Assembly (NCBI GenBank): GCA_029718625.1
Contig: CM056383.1
Coordinates: forward strand, 68,047,758 to 68,111,757
DNA: 64,000 bases
Direction of reading: 5' to 3'
Source of the DNA: Synaphobranchus kaupii
Lineage: Eukaryota > Chordata > Actinopteri > Anguilliformes > Synaphobranchidae
Part shown: positions 28,151-39,717 of the stretch, in pieces
Layout of the letters: every line of letters starts with the position of its first letter
Numbering within the stretch: the first letter of the stretch is position 1
Translations under genes and position numbers: made by a program
The notes under the pieces: model-generated
Told to the model about the DNA's origin: nothing
Database searches by the model: none
The model's input: only the letters and a program-made list of their open reading frames with translations

Positions 28151-29037
28151 ACCCAGATAAAGACTAGGGCATCAAGCATTGTTCTGCTTGTAATTCCGTC
28201 ATCTTATTTCCATGGAAACCCGCGCCAGTCCCTATACGTGAGACCCGGGTTTTGCGCTCTCTTCTTTAACGTGGCGCTAATGGGGAGGAACAGAGAACCG
28301 AGGACAATCTTCACACCTCGCCCATCTCCAGATCTCTAGTGTTTCAATCAAGAGATGTTTCTAGACGCCTGCTTTTCCGTGACCACGGGCAAGATGAACA
28401 AGCTGTTGACCCATGTTCCCATGCTCTCAGCAGTGATGGAAAAATCATGCAGCATGGTTGCTGGCAAGTCAGATATACGTACAAGTTAGTTTGATGACTT
28501 TTGTTTGGATGTGACACGGTAAGGCATCTATAAGACTTTACTGGGGCAAGATAATACTAGGTAGCAGTGATTAACACACAGGAACAGAACTGTGGGTTAT
28601 CATTATGGCAACGGTGATAGATAAAGATGTACTGCTGATCCAAAGCATGTTCTTGGCGAAGATTAGGAGACTACGCCATCTGGCAGATGGTACAGGTTAC
28701 CAAGTTGAATAGGTACCCAAATTCTCTCTGGTTCCTCCGTCAATCGGGTAAATCCTGTAGTGTCTTATTTAAAGGACAGTTGTGGACAGTCGATTTGAAA
28801 CAAGTCAATATCAGCGCTTTATGACAGTAAAATTAACAGTATAGATAAGTAGGGCTGAACAATGTGATATTAATTATTTATGGCTTAACACCACAAAACA
28901 GTTAAGGTTGAACCAGGCTTGTTTCTCCTGAATATACCGACGGGGCAATTCTCTTTATCTGCTGGACAGCTGGCTTTAATGGGGTAAACCTCTGCTTCTA
29001 GAGAGGCGATGCATTCTGTCCCAGTGGATCGAGGGGA
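28151..29037. other. Non-coding, nothing recognised
   Basis: Unique-looking sequence ending in a C run at 29038-29054. Confidence 0.55.
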
Positions 29038-29066
29038 ACCCCCCCCCCCCCCCCACAGTCACACAG

Positions 29067-29391
29067 TGGAACAAAGAAACATTTAAAGTTTTTCCTATGG
29101 AACGCCTCAGTGCTACATTAAAGGGTAATGACAACTCTTTTTATAATATTTGGCAACCCTTCCTTGATTATCTTCCTGCTACAGAAAGGGCGCCCACACT
29201 TTGTTTTCACAAATAAATCATAGACACCCTTTTTTTTTTTTCCTTTGACATGGTACTAATGTATACAAAATGTATATAATGTCATTTGTATGTCTATTAA
29301 TGCAACCCATGTATGTTAACCAATGTATTTATTCTTGTTTTGTAATTTGGCAATATCTGTGCTGTCTATTATAAAATACTAATAAAATACT
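29067..29391 (+). pseudogene. L1-type retrotransposon fragment, ORF2 C-terminus and 3' UTR
   Basis: From the TGG codon at 29067 a 49-residue frame runs to TAA at 29214-29216. It contains MERLSATLKG and FYNIWQPFLDYL. Fish L1-clade ORF2 proteins commonly end in a LERL...K.. segment followed by F..IW.PFL.Y, so this is read as the extreme C-terminus of a truncated ORF2. An AT-rich 3' UTR follows with an AATAAAATAC end near 29391. The upstream side is cut by a C run, with no further reverse transcriptase sequence. This is a 5'-truncated, dead copy. The call rests on one short motif recognised by eye. Confidence 0.6.
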
Positions 29392-29809
29392 ATTTATAAT
29401 TATGGCTTAACAGGGCTAAACCGAGGGTGAAATCTTCACCTTGCAAACGTTGGAACTGCTTTTTTAGGGAGCCCTGGGACGTACAGGTGAGGGAGAGGAA
29501 GAAAAATGCCAGCAGGCCCTCACAGGGGTTTCGGGGAATGATGAAGAGCATGCCACAGCAATTAAAGTCTTCTATGTTGGGGAATGAGAAGGTACCAGAT
29601 GCCCCAAAAGAGCAATTAGTATCAAAAGGCGACGGTCAGCCACAGAGCCCTGTCTCTACGCCAGCCACTGTTTGATCATCAATCTGTTCACTCTCGCAGG
29701 GAGAAGCTGATCTATCACCACAACATTAATGAAAATGATCTGCCTTTATGTCTTAGTTTTTCTGGCTCCCCTTCCCTAAGCACTAAGGTTCTGTGGGGAG
29801 CACAGGGTA
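29392..29809. other. Non-coding, nothing recognised
   Basis: Contains a short 82-codon open frame at 29427-29675 without recognisable similarity. No splice or promoter context supports it. Confidence 0.5.
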
Positions 29810-30115
29810 TCTGAGGTGCGTTCAAATTCAGCGAACAAGGCTAACGTTTGTGAACGCTTGCAAACTATTTCAAACTTTTTTCCGTTAAGCTTTGTGTTCG
29901 CCGCAAAACGTTTGCAAACATGAGCGAACGGTCTGAAAGGGTAGTTTGCGGCGAACAAAAATGGACGCTGGACTGAGGGACATGTGTTCCCAGATGGAGA
30001 TTTCAGTTGAAGATAGCGGTAATGCAAACAATTTGGAACGTTCTTGAAAAGCCGTTCAAATTTAACCGTTCAAAGAAAACACGTTTGCCGCGCACGTTCG
30101 GCTCAGGTGCGATCA
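29810..30115. repeat. Probable interspersed repeat rich in GAACG/CGTTC
   Basis: The block starts GAGGTGCGTTCAAATTCAGC and carries repeated AACGTTTG, GCGAAC and GTTCG words on both strands, ending CGTTCGGCTCAGGTGCGA. Words like these are frequent in fish non-autonomous DNA elements, but I could not pair clear terminal inverted repeats. Boundaries are approximate. Confidence 0.4.
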
Positions 30116-31450
30116 GGGATAGTCATATCTGCAGAGGTTTCTAAAACATGGCTTATAGCACATTAATTTAATGCATTAGCCCGCGGGCGTTCTGTAAAGG
30201 TTAAAGCTTATTGGCGTAACTTAAAATTTTAATGCAGTGATATCCACCATATATTCTTATCTCTGCATACAGTAGCATGATAGATATTTAATATAATGAT
30301 ATTAATTATAATAAATATAGATAAACAGTACATACTGTACAGAAGGACAATACAATTAGTGTAATATGGTAAAATGTCTTATTTCTATGTTGCTGCATCA
30401 AGCAATAACATGAACAAGTAGGACGACTCATATCTCCTCATAAAGGTCATTATATGGAATATACAGATGAGTCACCTTGGCTCTTTCTCTGCCTGTGAAT
30501 GGTTTATGAAGGACATACAATGCGTTTTTATGCAAGGGGAGATTATGTGAATGGCCACCCTTTGACTGCAGTTATTTCTGGCGCACAGTGAGGTTGTACG
30601 GGCCAAGATTGGGAGGCGTATACATTCGGTCCACTACAATGTAACACAGATGCTTAATAACATTGTTTTTTTTTTTTGCAAAACAACAGTTGCATATTCT
30701 CATATTTGGTCCTTGAAGGACAAGTCTAACTCCCTCGGGGTAAATAAGTGAACTGAGAAATGAATTGAGGCTGAAGATAAAGCAGCCATGTTGGAAAGCC
30801 CCAGAGTGGAGATCTTAATTCACCAGGATCAGGCACCATAGAACTAAGGGCAAACCTAGGTAATGCGGATTTGGGAGGACCACTCGTTCATCCTCTGACA
30901 GATGGCATTGCTCCTGGAACTCGCTTGAGTATCCATATTTCTGGAGAAAATTCCTTCTGTCCAGTTACGAAGGATACAGCCTGCCTTCCTGTTATTGGCC
31001 AGCAGGGCAGAAGATGTTCATTTAATAATTCCCATTAGATTCCGGTACATCAAAATTATGTCATTGAATCAATTATGAAAAATAACACAATGATGTAATG
31101 ATATATAAAATAACTGAGTTCTCAGAAAATTTTTTTTTTACTTAAAAAGTATATTTATTCAACTTTTATTTGAAAATAATAAGACTTCTAAAAAGCCATG
31201 GAACCAGAAGATGTGGAGAAAATAATAATAAATTATAATAATACAATTATAATAATAGCAACATCATCAGCACTGCAAACATTAAAGGTTAATTAAATGC
31301 CTCTTAGCCATATCTGTCTCATAAAAAAACAATGTAAATGAAAAAAAGAAGTACAAAAACATGACGAAGTTATTGCTATGCAACACACATATAAATGACA
31401 ATAATTAGCCAACAGTAGAAACACATGAACAAAATATTAATGATGTTATT
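30116..31450. other. Non-coding, nothing recognised
   Basis: AT-rich unique-looking sequence. Confidence 0.6.
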
Positions 31451-31676
31451 GCGGCAGTGTAGTATAATGGTTAAGGAGCTGGCCTTGTAACCAAAAGGTT
31501 GCAGGTTCGATTCCCAGGTAGGACACTGCCGTTGTACCCTTGAGCAAGGTACTTAACCTGAATCGCTTCAGTATATATCCAGCTGTATAAATGGATAATA
31601 TGTTAAAAAAAAAGCTAAAAAGTTGTGTAAGTCGCTCTGGATAAGAGCGTCTGCTAAATGCCTGTAATGTAATGTA
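31451..31676 (+). mobile_element. tRNA-derived SINE, near full length
   Basis: The best SINE in the window. The head starts GCGGCAGTGTAGTATAATGG with A-box-like TATAATGGTTAAGGAGC and B-box GGTTCGATTCC. The body has TACCCTTGAGCAAGGTACTT and TATATCCAGCTGTATAAATG. The tail has GTCGCTCTGGATAAGAGCGT and CTGCTAAATGCCTGTAATGT. This is the standard head, body and LINE-like tail layout of teleost SINEs. The intact boxes suggest a relatively recent insertion. The family name is not claimed; I associate this form with elopomorph fishes. Confidence 0.93.
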
Positions 31677-31717
31677 CTCTCCATAGTTCGTTCTGGACAT
31701 ATTCACTGCATAGAAAA

Positions 31718-32125
31718 TCACATGGGGAGGCCACGGGTAATAACTCCCTTCTCGGGTGATGTGAATGACTTTTGTACGATCTCAGTGAAGTGTGAAAGTT
31801 TTATGTTTTTTCTTTTATGATGGAACCCCACATGGACAATCTGGATCAGGGCGGTTGAATATTTAGTTGCACGGGCACACGTGACTGTGCCTTTGTTCTG
31901 AACCTTGTCGATCAAAAGCTGGATGGGCTCCCCATTGACACCCTGATCGAAAACAGCATCTATGTTATTACTGGTGAGGTTCCCTGTAGTATTGCTCTCA
32001 TGGTGTTGGAGTGTCTGGTTTAAGGTATTTGTTGTCCCTGGGTCATCCATGGTGGCAGCATTGCAGAATTGTGACCATGGGGCTACAGATTTTAGGATCG
32101 TTGGCCTCTCTTTAATCACTCTCAA
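31718..32125 (-). other. Unassigned 135-codon open frame
   Basis: An ATG-initiated minus-strand frame of 135 codons, ending 42 bp from the SINE. The segment after an internal Met has three possible N-glycosylation sites (NQT, NTT, NLT) near its start and a basic stretch (HHKRK), but no membrane segment, signal peptide or known domain. I do not recognise it. At this length in AT-rich DNA, chance is the leading explanation; a decayed single-exon gene is possible. Confidence 0.1.
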
Positions 32126-32606
32126 AAGCCATGCACTACATTTTGTTTTTATTACTGTTTATATGAAGCTTTAATTTGATGTGCAATTGCATGGCCCATT
32201 GCACAGGTTCAAAACTCATTAACAACCACCCTGAAGCCAAAAAAAAGATGACCTGGAGTTATGCACATAGTAATAAACAACATTGTGTTTGCCTGTATAT
32301 ATTATTTACCTGGAACTGTACCAAATATTTATAGGTATATCATATTAGAACCTGAATTAGCTATTTTCAATAAATTGTGTCTCTGTGTTGTGTTATAAAA
32401 ATGCAACACAATGTATACAAACATTCTATACTATCTGACAATAAATAGGCACAAATTATTACAATTTTATGAAAAATGTAGGACAGCGATACACTGATTC
32501 TGCTGTTTCGGTTTAAATAGTAAATATTTATCTGTGGTAAATATGAGGAATAAGCTTTGCAATAGCTAATGTTACTATTTGCCGGCACTGGTGCTAGCAA
32601 AGTTAG
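32126..32606. other. Non-coding, nothing recognised
   Basis: AT-rich sequence with no recognised element. Confidence 0.6.
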
Positions 32607-32802
32607 GGTATGAAATTCACTTTTTCACCCACTGGCCAGAGTGGCTTGTGGATTCTAAAAATCACCAGCCATTTTCAACCTTTTACAGTATAATACAACC
32701 TGGTTACAGGCCAAATTGGCTGCTAGAGTAAAAATCAGGCACAATCAAAATTTTACCAGCATTTGGCTGGTGGCTGGTGTTAATTTCACACGCTTGGCTA
32801 TA
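32607..32802. mobile_element. Probable small non-autonomous DNA element
   Basis: Left end GTATGAAATTCACTTTTTC and right end GGTGTTAATTTCACACGC are imperfect inverted matches around GTRTGAAATT. Inside, CCACTGGCCAGAGTGGC and CCAGCATTTGGCTGGTGGC are repeat-like palindromic words. No coding sequence. Element ends and target duplication are not resolved. Confidence 0.5.
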
Positions 32803-34477
32803 GTCAACATTCAGTAGGTCAGTTAAAGACAACAGGAATTAAAGATTTAGGTGCACGTTGAGTGAAAATGTTAGCTTGTGGGAGCGTTGGGATATTCACA
32901 AATAGTCAATGTAATGTAACTTTTGCAACATGACAGGTTGTGTTCTGTGACCCGTCTAAGTGGGTGAATGAGCTTGACTAAATGGATACAAAAACTGTGC
33001 ACTCAAAGGTACACGCACAATTTATGCACCACATAGCACCAGCCTGTTTTTGCCAAGCAATGTCACCATGTACATGTACTTCTGGAGTATACCATACAAA
33101 CCTTAATCTTAGCACTGATATTAATATTGGATACGACTATGACAGTATAGTTCACGCTCATTGAACGGATAGTAAATTGTACTGACAGCTGACTCTACCA
33201 CTGTCTATAAGTGTCAACTGTAACGTAGTTGGAATGTAAATAGTTGATGATGCTCTTGTAACCTATTGAGTGTGCTTATATACACTACATCAATTTGTGA
33301 ATCGCTCTGGAGAAGAGTATTCATTAAATGTATAGAATGCTATATTGTGGTCTGTTAGAACATCTTTGAACCAATTGAACAGTAATCCACGCACATTAAG
33401 TTACATAATATAGAAACTGTGGAATACTCAATGACATCGTATGATAGATTGTCCTCTATCATTTCAAAGTGAGTGAATGATTATCTCATATGCAATGTGT
33501 GAAAACAATAACGCAAATCTGATTTTCTCCCATTAATACCTGCAGACAAGATTCTTTTTAAGAACAACATGAGCTGTAACTAATCTGATTCATCGTGCCT
33601 GTGAGCAAGCATATCTCGCACAATGGCCTTGAATAGACGCCTCTGTCACATCAGTCTGCGTAACAAATGGGAATTTTATTAAATCTGTCATTCTGCCCAA
33701 AGCTAAACTGATGTGCAAGGGCTTTTTTTTTTTCTCTCCAAATTTGGATGTCTCCCCTAAGCAAACAAGCTTCATCTCAGAATGCAGAAACGCATCTAAA
33801 CACGATATCACAAACTGCCATCAAACGCATCTAATAGGATTCTTAATGTCATCATGATAACATCCAATTTTTAAGATGGTCTTCATAATAAGGGAAGTTA
33901 TTATGCACAGTCCTTTCATATGGCAACATTCAGACGCAGTTATTAATATTAATGTAGCTGGCATGCAACTAAACTGTTGAAGGTTACTTTCCAAAATGGA
34001 TTGCTGCCACACCTTTGATCAAGGTTTGTAAAATTAATTTATGTGGATACGTTCGTAACATGCATGGGTAAGAGCATCTGCTCTATAAATAAATAATGGT
34101 AGGCACCATCGTGGCCTTTTTTTGTATTTCCACCCCCACTATACACTGTATATTACTGACATGTTACATCAGACCCTTTGGCTGGGAGAATCAGTTGTTT
34201 GCAACAGGCTTTGGAGGGAAAAGCATTCGAATCTGTGTTGCAAACTATCATTATAACTTGCTCTTTAAATAAGGAGCGCTGATCGTGTTTATAGATCGGG
34301 TCTATCTGTTCCACATGAATACCTTCACAAATCGATCATACATTTTTTTCCCCCCCCCATCTTGCAGACTAAATTTGGGCTCCAAAAATAAAAGCTTCAC
34401 TCTACCTAGTGGTGCAAAACAGACACACGCCGGCTCGATGGGCAATGATTTGTAACAGAAACAGACGGTGGTTAGAA
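32803..34477. other. Non-coding, SINE-tail remnants
   Basis: A diverged SINE-type tail lies near 33298-33340 (AATCGCTCTGGAGAAGAGTA). A second short match near 34069 (GTAAGAGCATCTGC) is weaker. Nothing else was recognised. Confidence 0.5.
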
Positions 34478-34790
34478 CATAGATATAGAACCATAGATTA
34501 GTCATACGTCATAGTTTAGTGGGACAATTTCTGAGACCGTACCCAGGTAAGATGGGGGCCAGAGTAACCATGGTTCTATATCTATGAGCCAATCATCAGC
34601 TATCTGGCTTCTGAGACCCAATTATGACATCACAGTGGGTGAGAAAGAAAGACAGTACATGGCACTTTTGCCACAGGTTCACTGTACCCAGGTAAGATGG
34701 CTGCCAAATTGTTCCATTTCAGAATAGCAAATTACTATTACATCACATGATATGTCACATCTATGGTTCTATATGGGATGTAATGCGAAG
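34478..34790. repeat. Inverted and direct repeat cluster
   Basis: CATAGATATAGAACCAT near 34478 is exactly inverted as ATGGTTCTATATCTATG near 34570. TATGGTTCTATATGGGATG recurs near 34760. ACCCAGGTAAGATGG occurs twice, near 34541 and 34687. This looks like a small mobile element or a locally rearranged repeat; no coding capacity. Confidence 0.6.
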
Positions 34791-35327
34791 GAGCTGCACG
34801 GCCAAGAACTTCAACAGCGGGAGCTTTTCAGGTGTGGAAAACGGGACTAATGCATCACATTATCTCATAGCACAGCTGAGCCTGCCTACCGCACTGATTG
34901 CAGGTAGCTGTGTTTGTGCCCGTATAACCGCCGCCCCACATAAGCAACCTGCAGGATTATCCCACACCTCATTTAAATGTTAATGTCAGTTTCTAATTGA
35001 GATTGACAGCCCGGTGAAGTGTCAACTTTTATGCGAGTGTAGTACATTAATGGTACCTGCAAGCTAGGGCTACTTGACCTCGCCCGCCGTATGTGATTGA
35101 ATTTATACATGCGCTGCCCTGTGAAATCAAGAAAATTTTTTTTTGGATCAAAGTGGTTCATTGAAGTATGTCATTTTTGCATGTTCACATTTAGAAATTG
35201 CGTCAGCTTCCACGCCTATCTTAATTTTTTAATTTTTATGAGCTCATCCAACCTTTCATGTGTCCGCCTCCCATCTGAACTCCGAATTTGGTGACATGGG
35301 AGTGCATTGTAATTAAATCGAAAAGCA
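34791..35327. other. Non-coding, nothing recognised
   Basis: Unique-looking sequence. No supported gene. Confidence 0.55.
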
Positions 35328-35565
35328 CACTGCAAAAGCCAAATCTTAACAAGCATTTTAATCTTATATTTACACTTTAGAATCTTATTTCTGTTACTTT
35401 CATTCTAAATAAGACAAAAACATTGCCAACGAGATGAGCTAGTTTTACTCATTTCAAGGTTTGCCAGTGGGGTAAGATAATTTTACTTGTCAAGCAAAAA
35501 GTAATTTAAAGTGAGCTAATATTTTCCACTTTAGAGGAAGAAAAAGAGAGATATTTTTTGCAGCG
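35328..35565 (+). mobile_element. Short DNA element, family M1 copy 2
   Basis: The best-bounded copy of the family, with ends CACTGCAAAA and TTTTGCAGCG. It shares AATCTTAACAAGCATTTTAA, AATAAGACAAAAACATTGCC, CATTTCAAGGTTTGCCAGTG and GCTAATATTTTCCACTT with copy 1 (706-947). Non-coding, about 238 bp, terminal inverted repeats about 10 bp. Confidence 0.8.
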
Positions 35566-37330
35566 CATAATAAAAATGGCGACATTTTATGGTGGCGAAA
35601 TTCAAAAGGAAAAACACATACTTTAGTTTGTTAGTGCTATCAGTAGATACTGACTGAAGGCACCTCTTGTCTCTTTCTGAAGCAGGACATTTTAATATTA
35701 TTTTACCCCCCTCCCCACCAGCTGGAAGGAAGTTCTCTTTTGAGCAGGATATCCTTGTACAAAATGACTGATCAAGTGAACATCTGGAGCAGGGTTCTGT
35801 CTAATACCTGCTCAGTCCCCCCATAGGTTTCCTGTCTGCCGTTACACTGATCTGATGGATTAATTTTACAGAAGTAGCATTCAGCAGTGACTCCTCTGTT
35901 TTACACCGCTGGTTTTTTGATTGGTTGCGAGAGAAAACTGAGAACAGAAGCAGCGCAGAACTGTTGGATAGCCCTGGATAAACCTCAGGCTCCGAGTGCA
36001 TTTAAAACATACCACAAAAGCATGTGGAAGCCATTTCCTCAGTTTTCTGATATAGCTCAGTAAAGCTTGTTATAGTTTAACGTAACGTGTACCGTGTACC
36101 GTGTAACGTAACGTGTACTTGTTAACTTGAGATCATGGTTAAAAAACAGATGGTAATTTCCTTGAAGCCATACTGGTTATTATGGGCATATTTTTAAACA
36201 TAAAGATCTTTATTTAAGAAATATAGATGGAAGTGCATACTTTTTTGTGTGAATCAGCATTGCAGGGTAAAACATATATGTAGATGTGTCTGATTAGTTA
36301 TATGTTTGGGGTGGTGTATTACTCACCTGATAAGCTTATTTTGTTTATAAGAAATGTTTTAAAAATTATTTTACAGCTATTTTCAGCGATATAAAACTTG
36401 AAAAATAAATAAGGTTGCCTACATATCTTCTTGTTTGTCCCTTCTAATAAAAGCAAATATAGTCCGATATGTTTACATAAGCTTTATTTACTTATTTAAT
36501 TTAATACCATGATAGATAGTGTATGATACAGAAACATATTCCTGAAATATTGTGTACATACTGGGTTTAAATACTCTTATACAAAATAATAAATCATGTT
36601 TGGAAACTGCAAACTGGAAACTTCATTTGAACTGTAGTAGTCAATGTTATAGCTTTTGTTTAATATCCTCTGAGAAAGCAATGATCCTTTTTAATGGCAC
36701 TGCTGGGATATTTCAGCTGTTGCAGTCATTTAAAATCAGAGCTCAGAATGAACAAATTAACTGTTGATTGTGTTTAAAATCTGCCATTGCATTGATAACA
36801 GATCTCCTTCCCTCAAATTAAAACCTTCAAGTAGATCACCAAAGGCCTGTCTCTATTGGTTAGTTTAAAGTTCTGTTAAAAAAATAAAAAAAAAACCTCA
36901 ACATATAGCACCGCAGGAGCATGTTGCTGTCCCCAGAATTTAATATCCCTTCAATCTGCCAATAAACTGTCATTTTCAGGAGGTTATGAAAACATTGTGA
37001 CGTTTGGCTTTCTGTGGCCGGGACCAGTAAAGAAGTCTGCAGAATATTGAATTCTCTGTGATGGAGAAAGACACTGCTTGGGAAAGAGTTGTTTATATTT
37101 CTCTACCTTTGTGTTACTGCTGTCTTCACATTAATTTGCGACGCTCAAATTGTTTGTTGATCCTCATTTTAGTATGTAATTAATTTATTCATCGGGAACA
37201 TTTGTAAAAAAAAACGGCTTTATTTATCACTGCTGACATTTCTACATAATTCCTATAATCAATGAAAAAATAAAACTGCAGGGCGTGAAACTCTGGGTAG
37301 TAACTCATGGTCACAATCTTGTACAATCCT

Positions 37331-37331
<1 letters not shown>
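35566..37331. other. Non-coding, nothing recognised
   Basis: AT-rich sequence. A small shuffled repeat of ACGTAACGTGTACCGTGT type lies near 36079-36118. Confidence 0.55.
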
Positions 37332-37369
<38 letters not shown>

Positions 37370-37392
37370 CGCACACACACACACGCACACAC
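37332..37392. repeat. (CA)n microsatellite
   Basis: CA tract with ACGC interruptions. Confidence 0.93.
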
Positions 37393-37748
37393 AAACTGCA
37401 GTACTGCAGGCATATAAGGACTGGAGATTCAATAGCCCTTATCACCAATTCTCTCCTTAGCTGCTTTTGATGATCTGTCATTGGAAAGGCTGATGATTAG
37501 TTCATCATTAAAGACAGCTAGTCTAGAGAGCACTGCCAACAGAGACAATCTCAACCCACTGTCTCAGCTTGCTATCCCACTGCTTTTAGTTATGGTTGAA
37601 CTATGACCCTTAACTGGATATGCATGTGCTCACGACAGACTATGATACCAAAAAAGTTTTGATTTCCAAATAGTTGATCGGGTTTATCAGGTACATTTAT
37701 GATGGATAGCTTCTATTGATCGATTGTTCTATTAACTGAAACTGAAAT

Positions 37749-37798
37749 TGTGTGTACGTGTGTGTGTGTATGTGTATATCTGTGTGCGTCGTGTATGC

Positions 37799-37830
<32 letters not shown>

Positions 37831-37843
37831 GTGCATGCGTCCA

Positions 37844-37876
<33 letters not shown>

Positions 37877-37887
37877 GTGCATGCGTC

Positions 37888-37922
<35 letters not shown>
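37749..37922. repeat. (GT)n tract with embedded duplication
   Basis: GT dinucleotides interrupted twice by an identical GTGTGCATGCGTCCATGTG word about 46 bp apart, so part of the tract has duplicated as a larger unit. Confidence 0.93.
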
Positions 37923-38553
37923 ATGAACGCACATATTTTGGTGCATCACTGTGTTTGACTGAACCAGGTATTGGATTGTAGTACTGGGAATCCAGAGGGT
38001 CAGTAAATATATATAAACGTCCTTTCTGTTCACGCTGAATATCCAGTAGGCTGCCTTGGGAAAATGTGAACATATTAATACAATTGGTTTGAACAAATAA
38101 ATGGAAAAAAGCTATTTCACCAAGAAATTGAAACGGGCAATAAATTAGCACACTAGTTGTCTAAAAATAATGTTTTAGCAGAAGATGCTAGTTTAATATG
38201 AGCACATTAAGAATGAATTCAGTAGAAATAAAATATATTCAATTTTGCATAATAATATTTTGTACAAGAGGACAGATTCAGACCATAAATGTTTTATTTT
38301 GAGCGGTACATTCTAAATTGGATAAAAAGGGTTCTAAATTTGATAAAAGGGTTTAGTTGGGCCTGGTTCATGTTTAATAAGTAGAGAAAGTTACTTTTAT
38401 TTACAAATAAAAAGGGCTATGTTTATGTAAAATTCATGTGCAATATAACATTTATAAGGTCTGCCTGGGAAGCTTACTTTTCTGTTTCACTGTAATTTTG
38501 TTGATTATCATCTGGGCATGCTCTTTTATTTCTGTTTATCCATTTCCATGACA
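37923..38553. other. Non-coding, nothing recognised
   Basis: AT-rich unique-looking sequence. The 37393-37748 stretch before the GT tract is likewise empty. Confidence 0.6.
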
Positions 38554-38638
38554 GCACTGCACAGCAAGCAAAGGTGGTGTATATTCAACATCTTAGGGTG
38601 TCTATATGAGACCATGGTCTCATAAATACACCCTAGGG

Positions 38639-39125
38639 CAGGGTTGCCCAATCCTATTCCTGGAGATCTACCATCCTGTAGGTTTTCACTCCAACCCTAA
38701 CAAAGCACACCTCATTTAACAGCTGGGGTGTGTCCCAATAGTCGAACAATGCACCCTCCCTTCCTCCACTACCACCTCCTCTACTCCGTGCTGATTTCAT
38801 CTTAATTACGTATTAATAGTTACATATTAATTAATGTCTCGACGCAAACCGCAATGTCGGGTACATTGTGTACTGCACATGCAAAAACGTTCAGACAGTT
38901 TTGCATACTTCCGGGTAGGAGAGGAGTGGTAGTGGGGGAGTGGAGGAAGGGAGGTGGGGAGTGGTAGTGGGGGAGTGGAGGAAAGGAGGTGGGGAGTGAA
39001 GAATATTGGGACGCACCCCTGGAGATCTCATTGAGCTGTTAATTAGTAGAATCAGGTGTGCCAAATTAGGGTTGAAATGAAAACCTACAGGAAGGTAGAT
39101 CTCCAGGAACAGGGCTGGGCAGGGT
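38639..39125. mobile_element. Foldback element B inside A
   Basis: The left arm (38639-38724, with TGCCCAATCCTATTCCTGG, AGATCTACCATCCTGTAGG and TTTTCACTCCAACCCTAAC) is inverted in the right arm (39020-39125, with GGGTTGAAATGAAAACCTAC, AGGAAGGTAGATCTCCAGG and AACAGGGCTGGGC). The element is a long palindrome with no protein. Its centre has been opened by element C. Confidence 0.78.
38725..39019. mobile_element. 295-bp TIR element C inside B
   Basis: Ends are GGGGTGTGTCCCAATA and the inverse TATTGGGACGCACCCC. Longer inverted similarity covers the CCTCCC/TTCCTCCACTACC side and its G-rich partner. A unit of about 35 bp (GGTAGTGGGGGAGTGGAGG plus the following bases) is duplicated at 38928-38997. 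Non-coding. It sits at the centre of palindrome B. Confidence 0.75.
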
Positions 39126-39187
39126 GTTAAATGTAGTGCCCTAGGGTATTAAATGTACACCAACAGTGTTAGGTTTACACTGTGCAT

Positions 39188-39600
39188 GAGCGTACACACT
39201 GCTCATCTGGCCAATGGGATCCAACTAGCATACTGTTCTTACCGATCATACTGATAGTTTGAATACATATGTGGGGAATCGGTGCACAATTGTAGTTGTA
39301 CAAAGAATAACATTCATATAAATAAATATTATTATTTTTATTTTTTCATTTACTGTCCCGCAGCTAATCTAGACCTCTCATTCCTCAGATTTTCATATTT
39401 CACACCAGTGCAACATATGTTATTAGGTTCATACCGTAGCATAACGGAATTCTGGTTGTGTTCAGAATTTCAGCATCACCTGATGGATTATGCATTTCAG
39501 TGTTCAAGATCCGCAGTTTCACAAGCATAAAATTATATGACCTTCAGATTTCCGTGTCTGCTCTGGGAGGAACACAAACCCACCATGACATCCCTATTAT
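39188..39600. other. Non-coding, nothing recognised
   Basis: Unique-looking AT-rich sequence. Confidence 0.6.
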
Positions 39601-39703
39601 CAGAACCCCCCCCTTAGATTTCTGATTTAAGGATTATGGGGGGTTCTGTTATGTTATGGGTTATGGGGGGGTCAAACTAACCCCCCCCCCCCCCCCCCCC
39701 CCC
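39601..39703. repeat. G/C-run hairpin and poly-C tract
   Basis: CAGAACCCCCC (39601-39611) is inverted as GGGGGGTTCTG (39638-39648). A second G run near 39665 faces a run of 23 C at 39681-39703. The C run may be assembled with uncertain length. Confidence 0.8.
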
Positions 39704-39717
39704 ATAATTCGAACCCT

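Larger units (their letters stand above)
38554..39187. mobile_element. Nested insertion, outer element A
   Basis: The outer fragments are CACTGCACAGCAAGCAAAGG through ATACACCCTAGGG on the left and TATTAAATGTACACCAACAG through AGGTTTACACTGTGC on the right. The same order occurs uninterrupted at 41456-41588, which shows that the middle is inserted. CCCTAGGG is present on both sides of the inserted block, consistent with a duplication made on insertion. Confidence 0.7.

Noticed and set aside
31451..31530. tRNA gene
   Set aside because: Same reason: the conserved teleost SINE tail follows.
31718..32125. KCNE-like potassium channel subunit
   Set aside because: The glycosylated N-terminus suggested it, but there is no membrane segment or the following conserved motif in any frame.
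37697..38151. Thr-His or Cys-Val repeat proteins
   Set aside because: Translations of GT/CA microsatellites.
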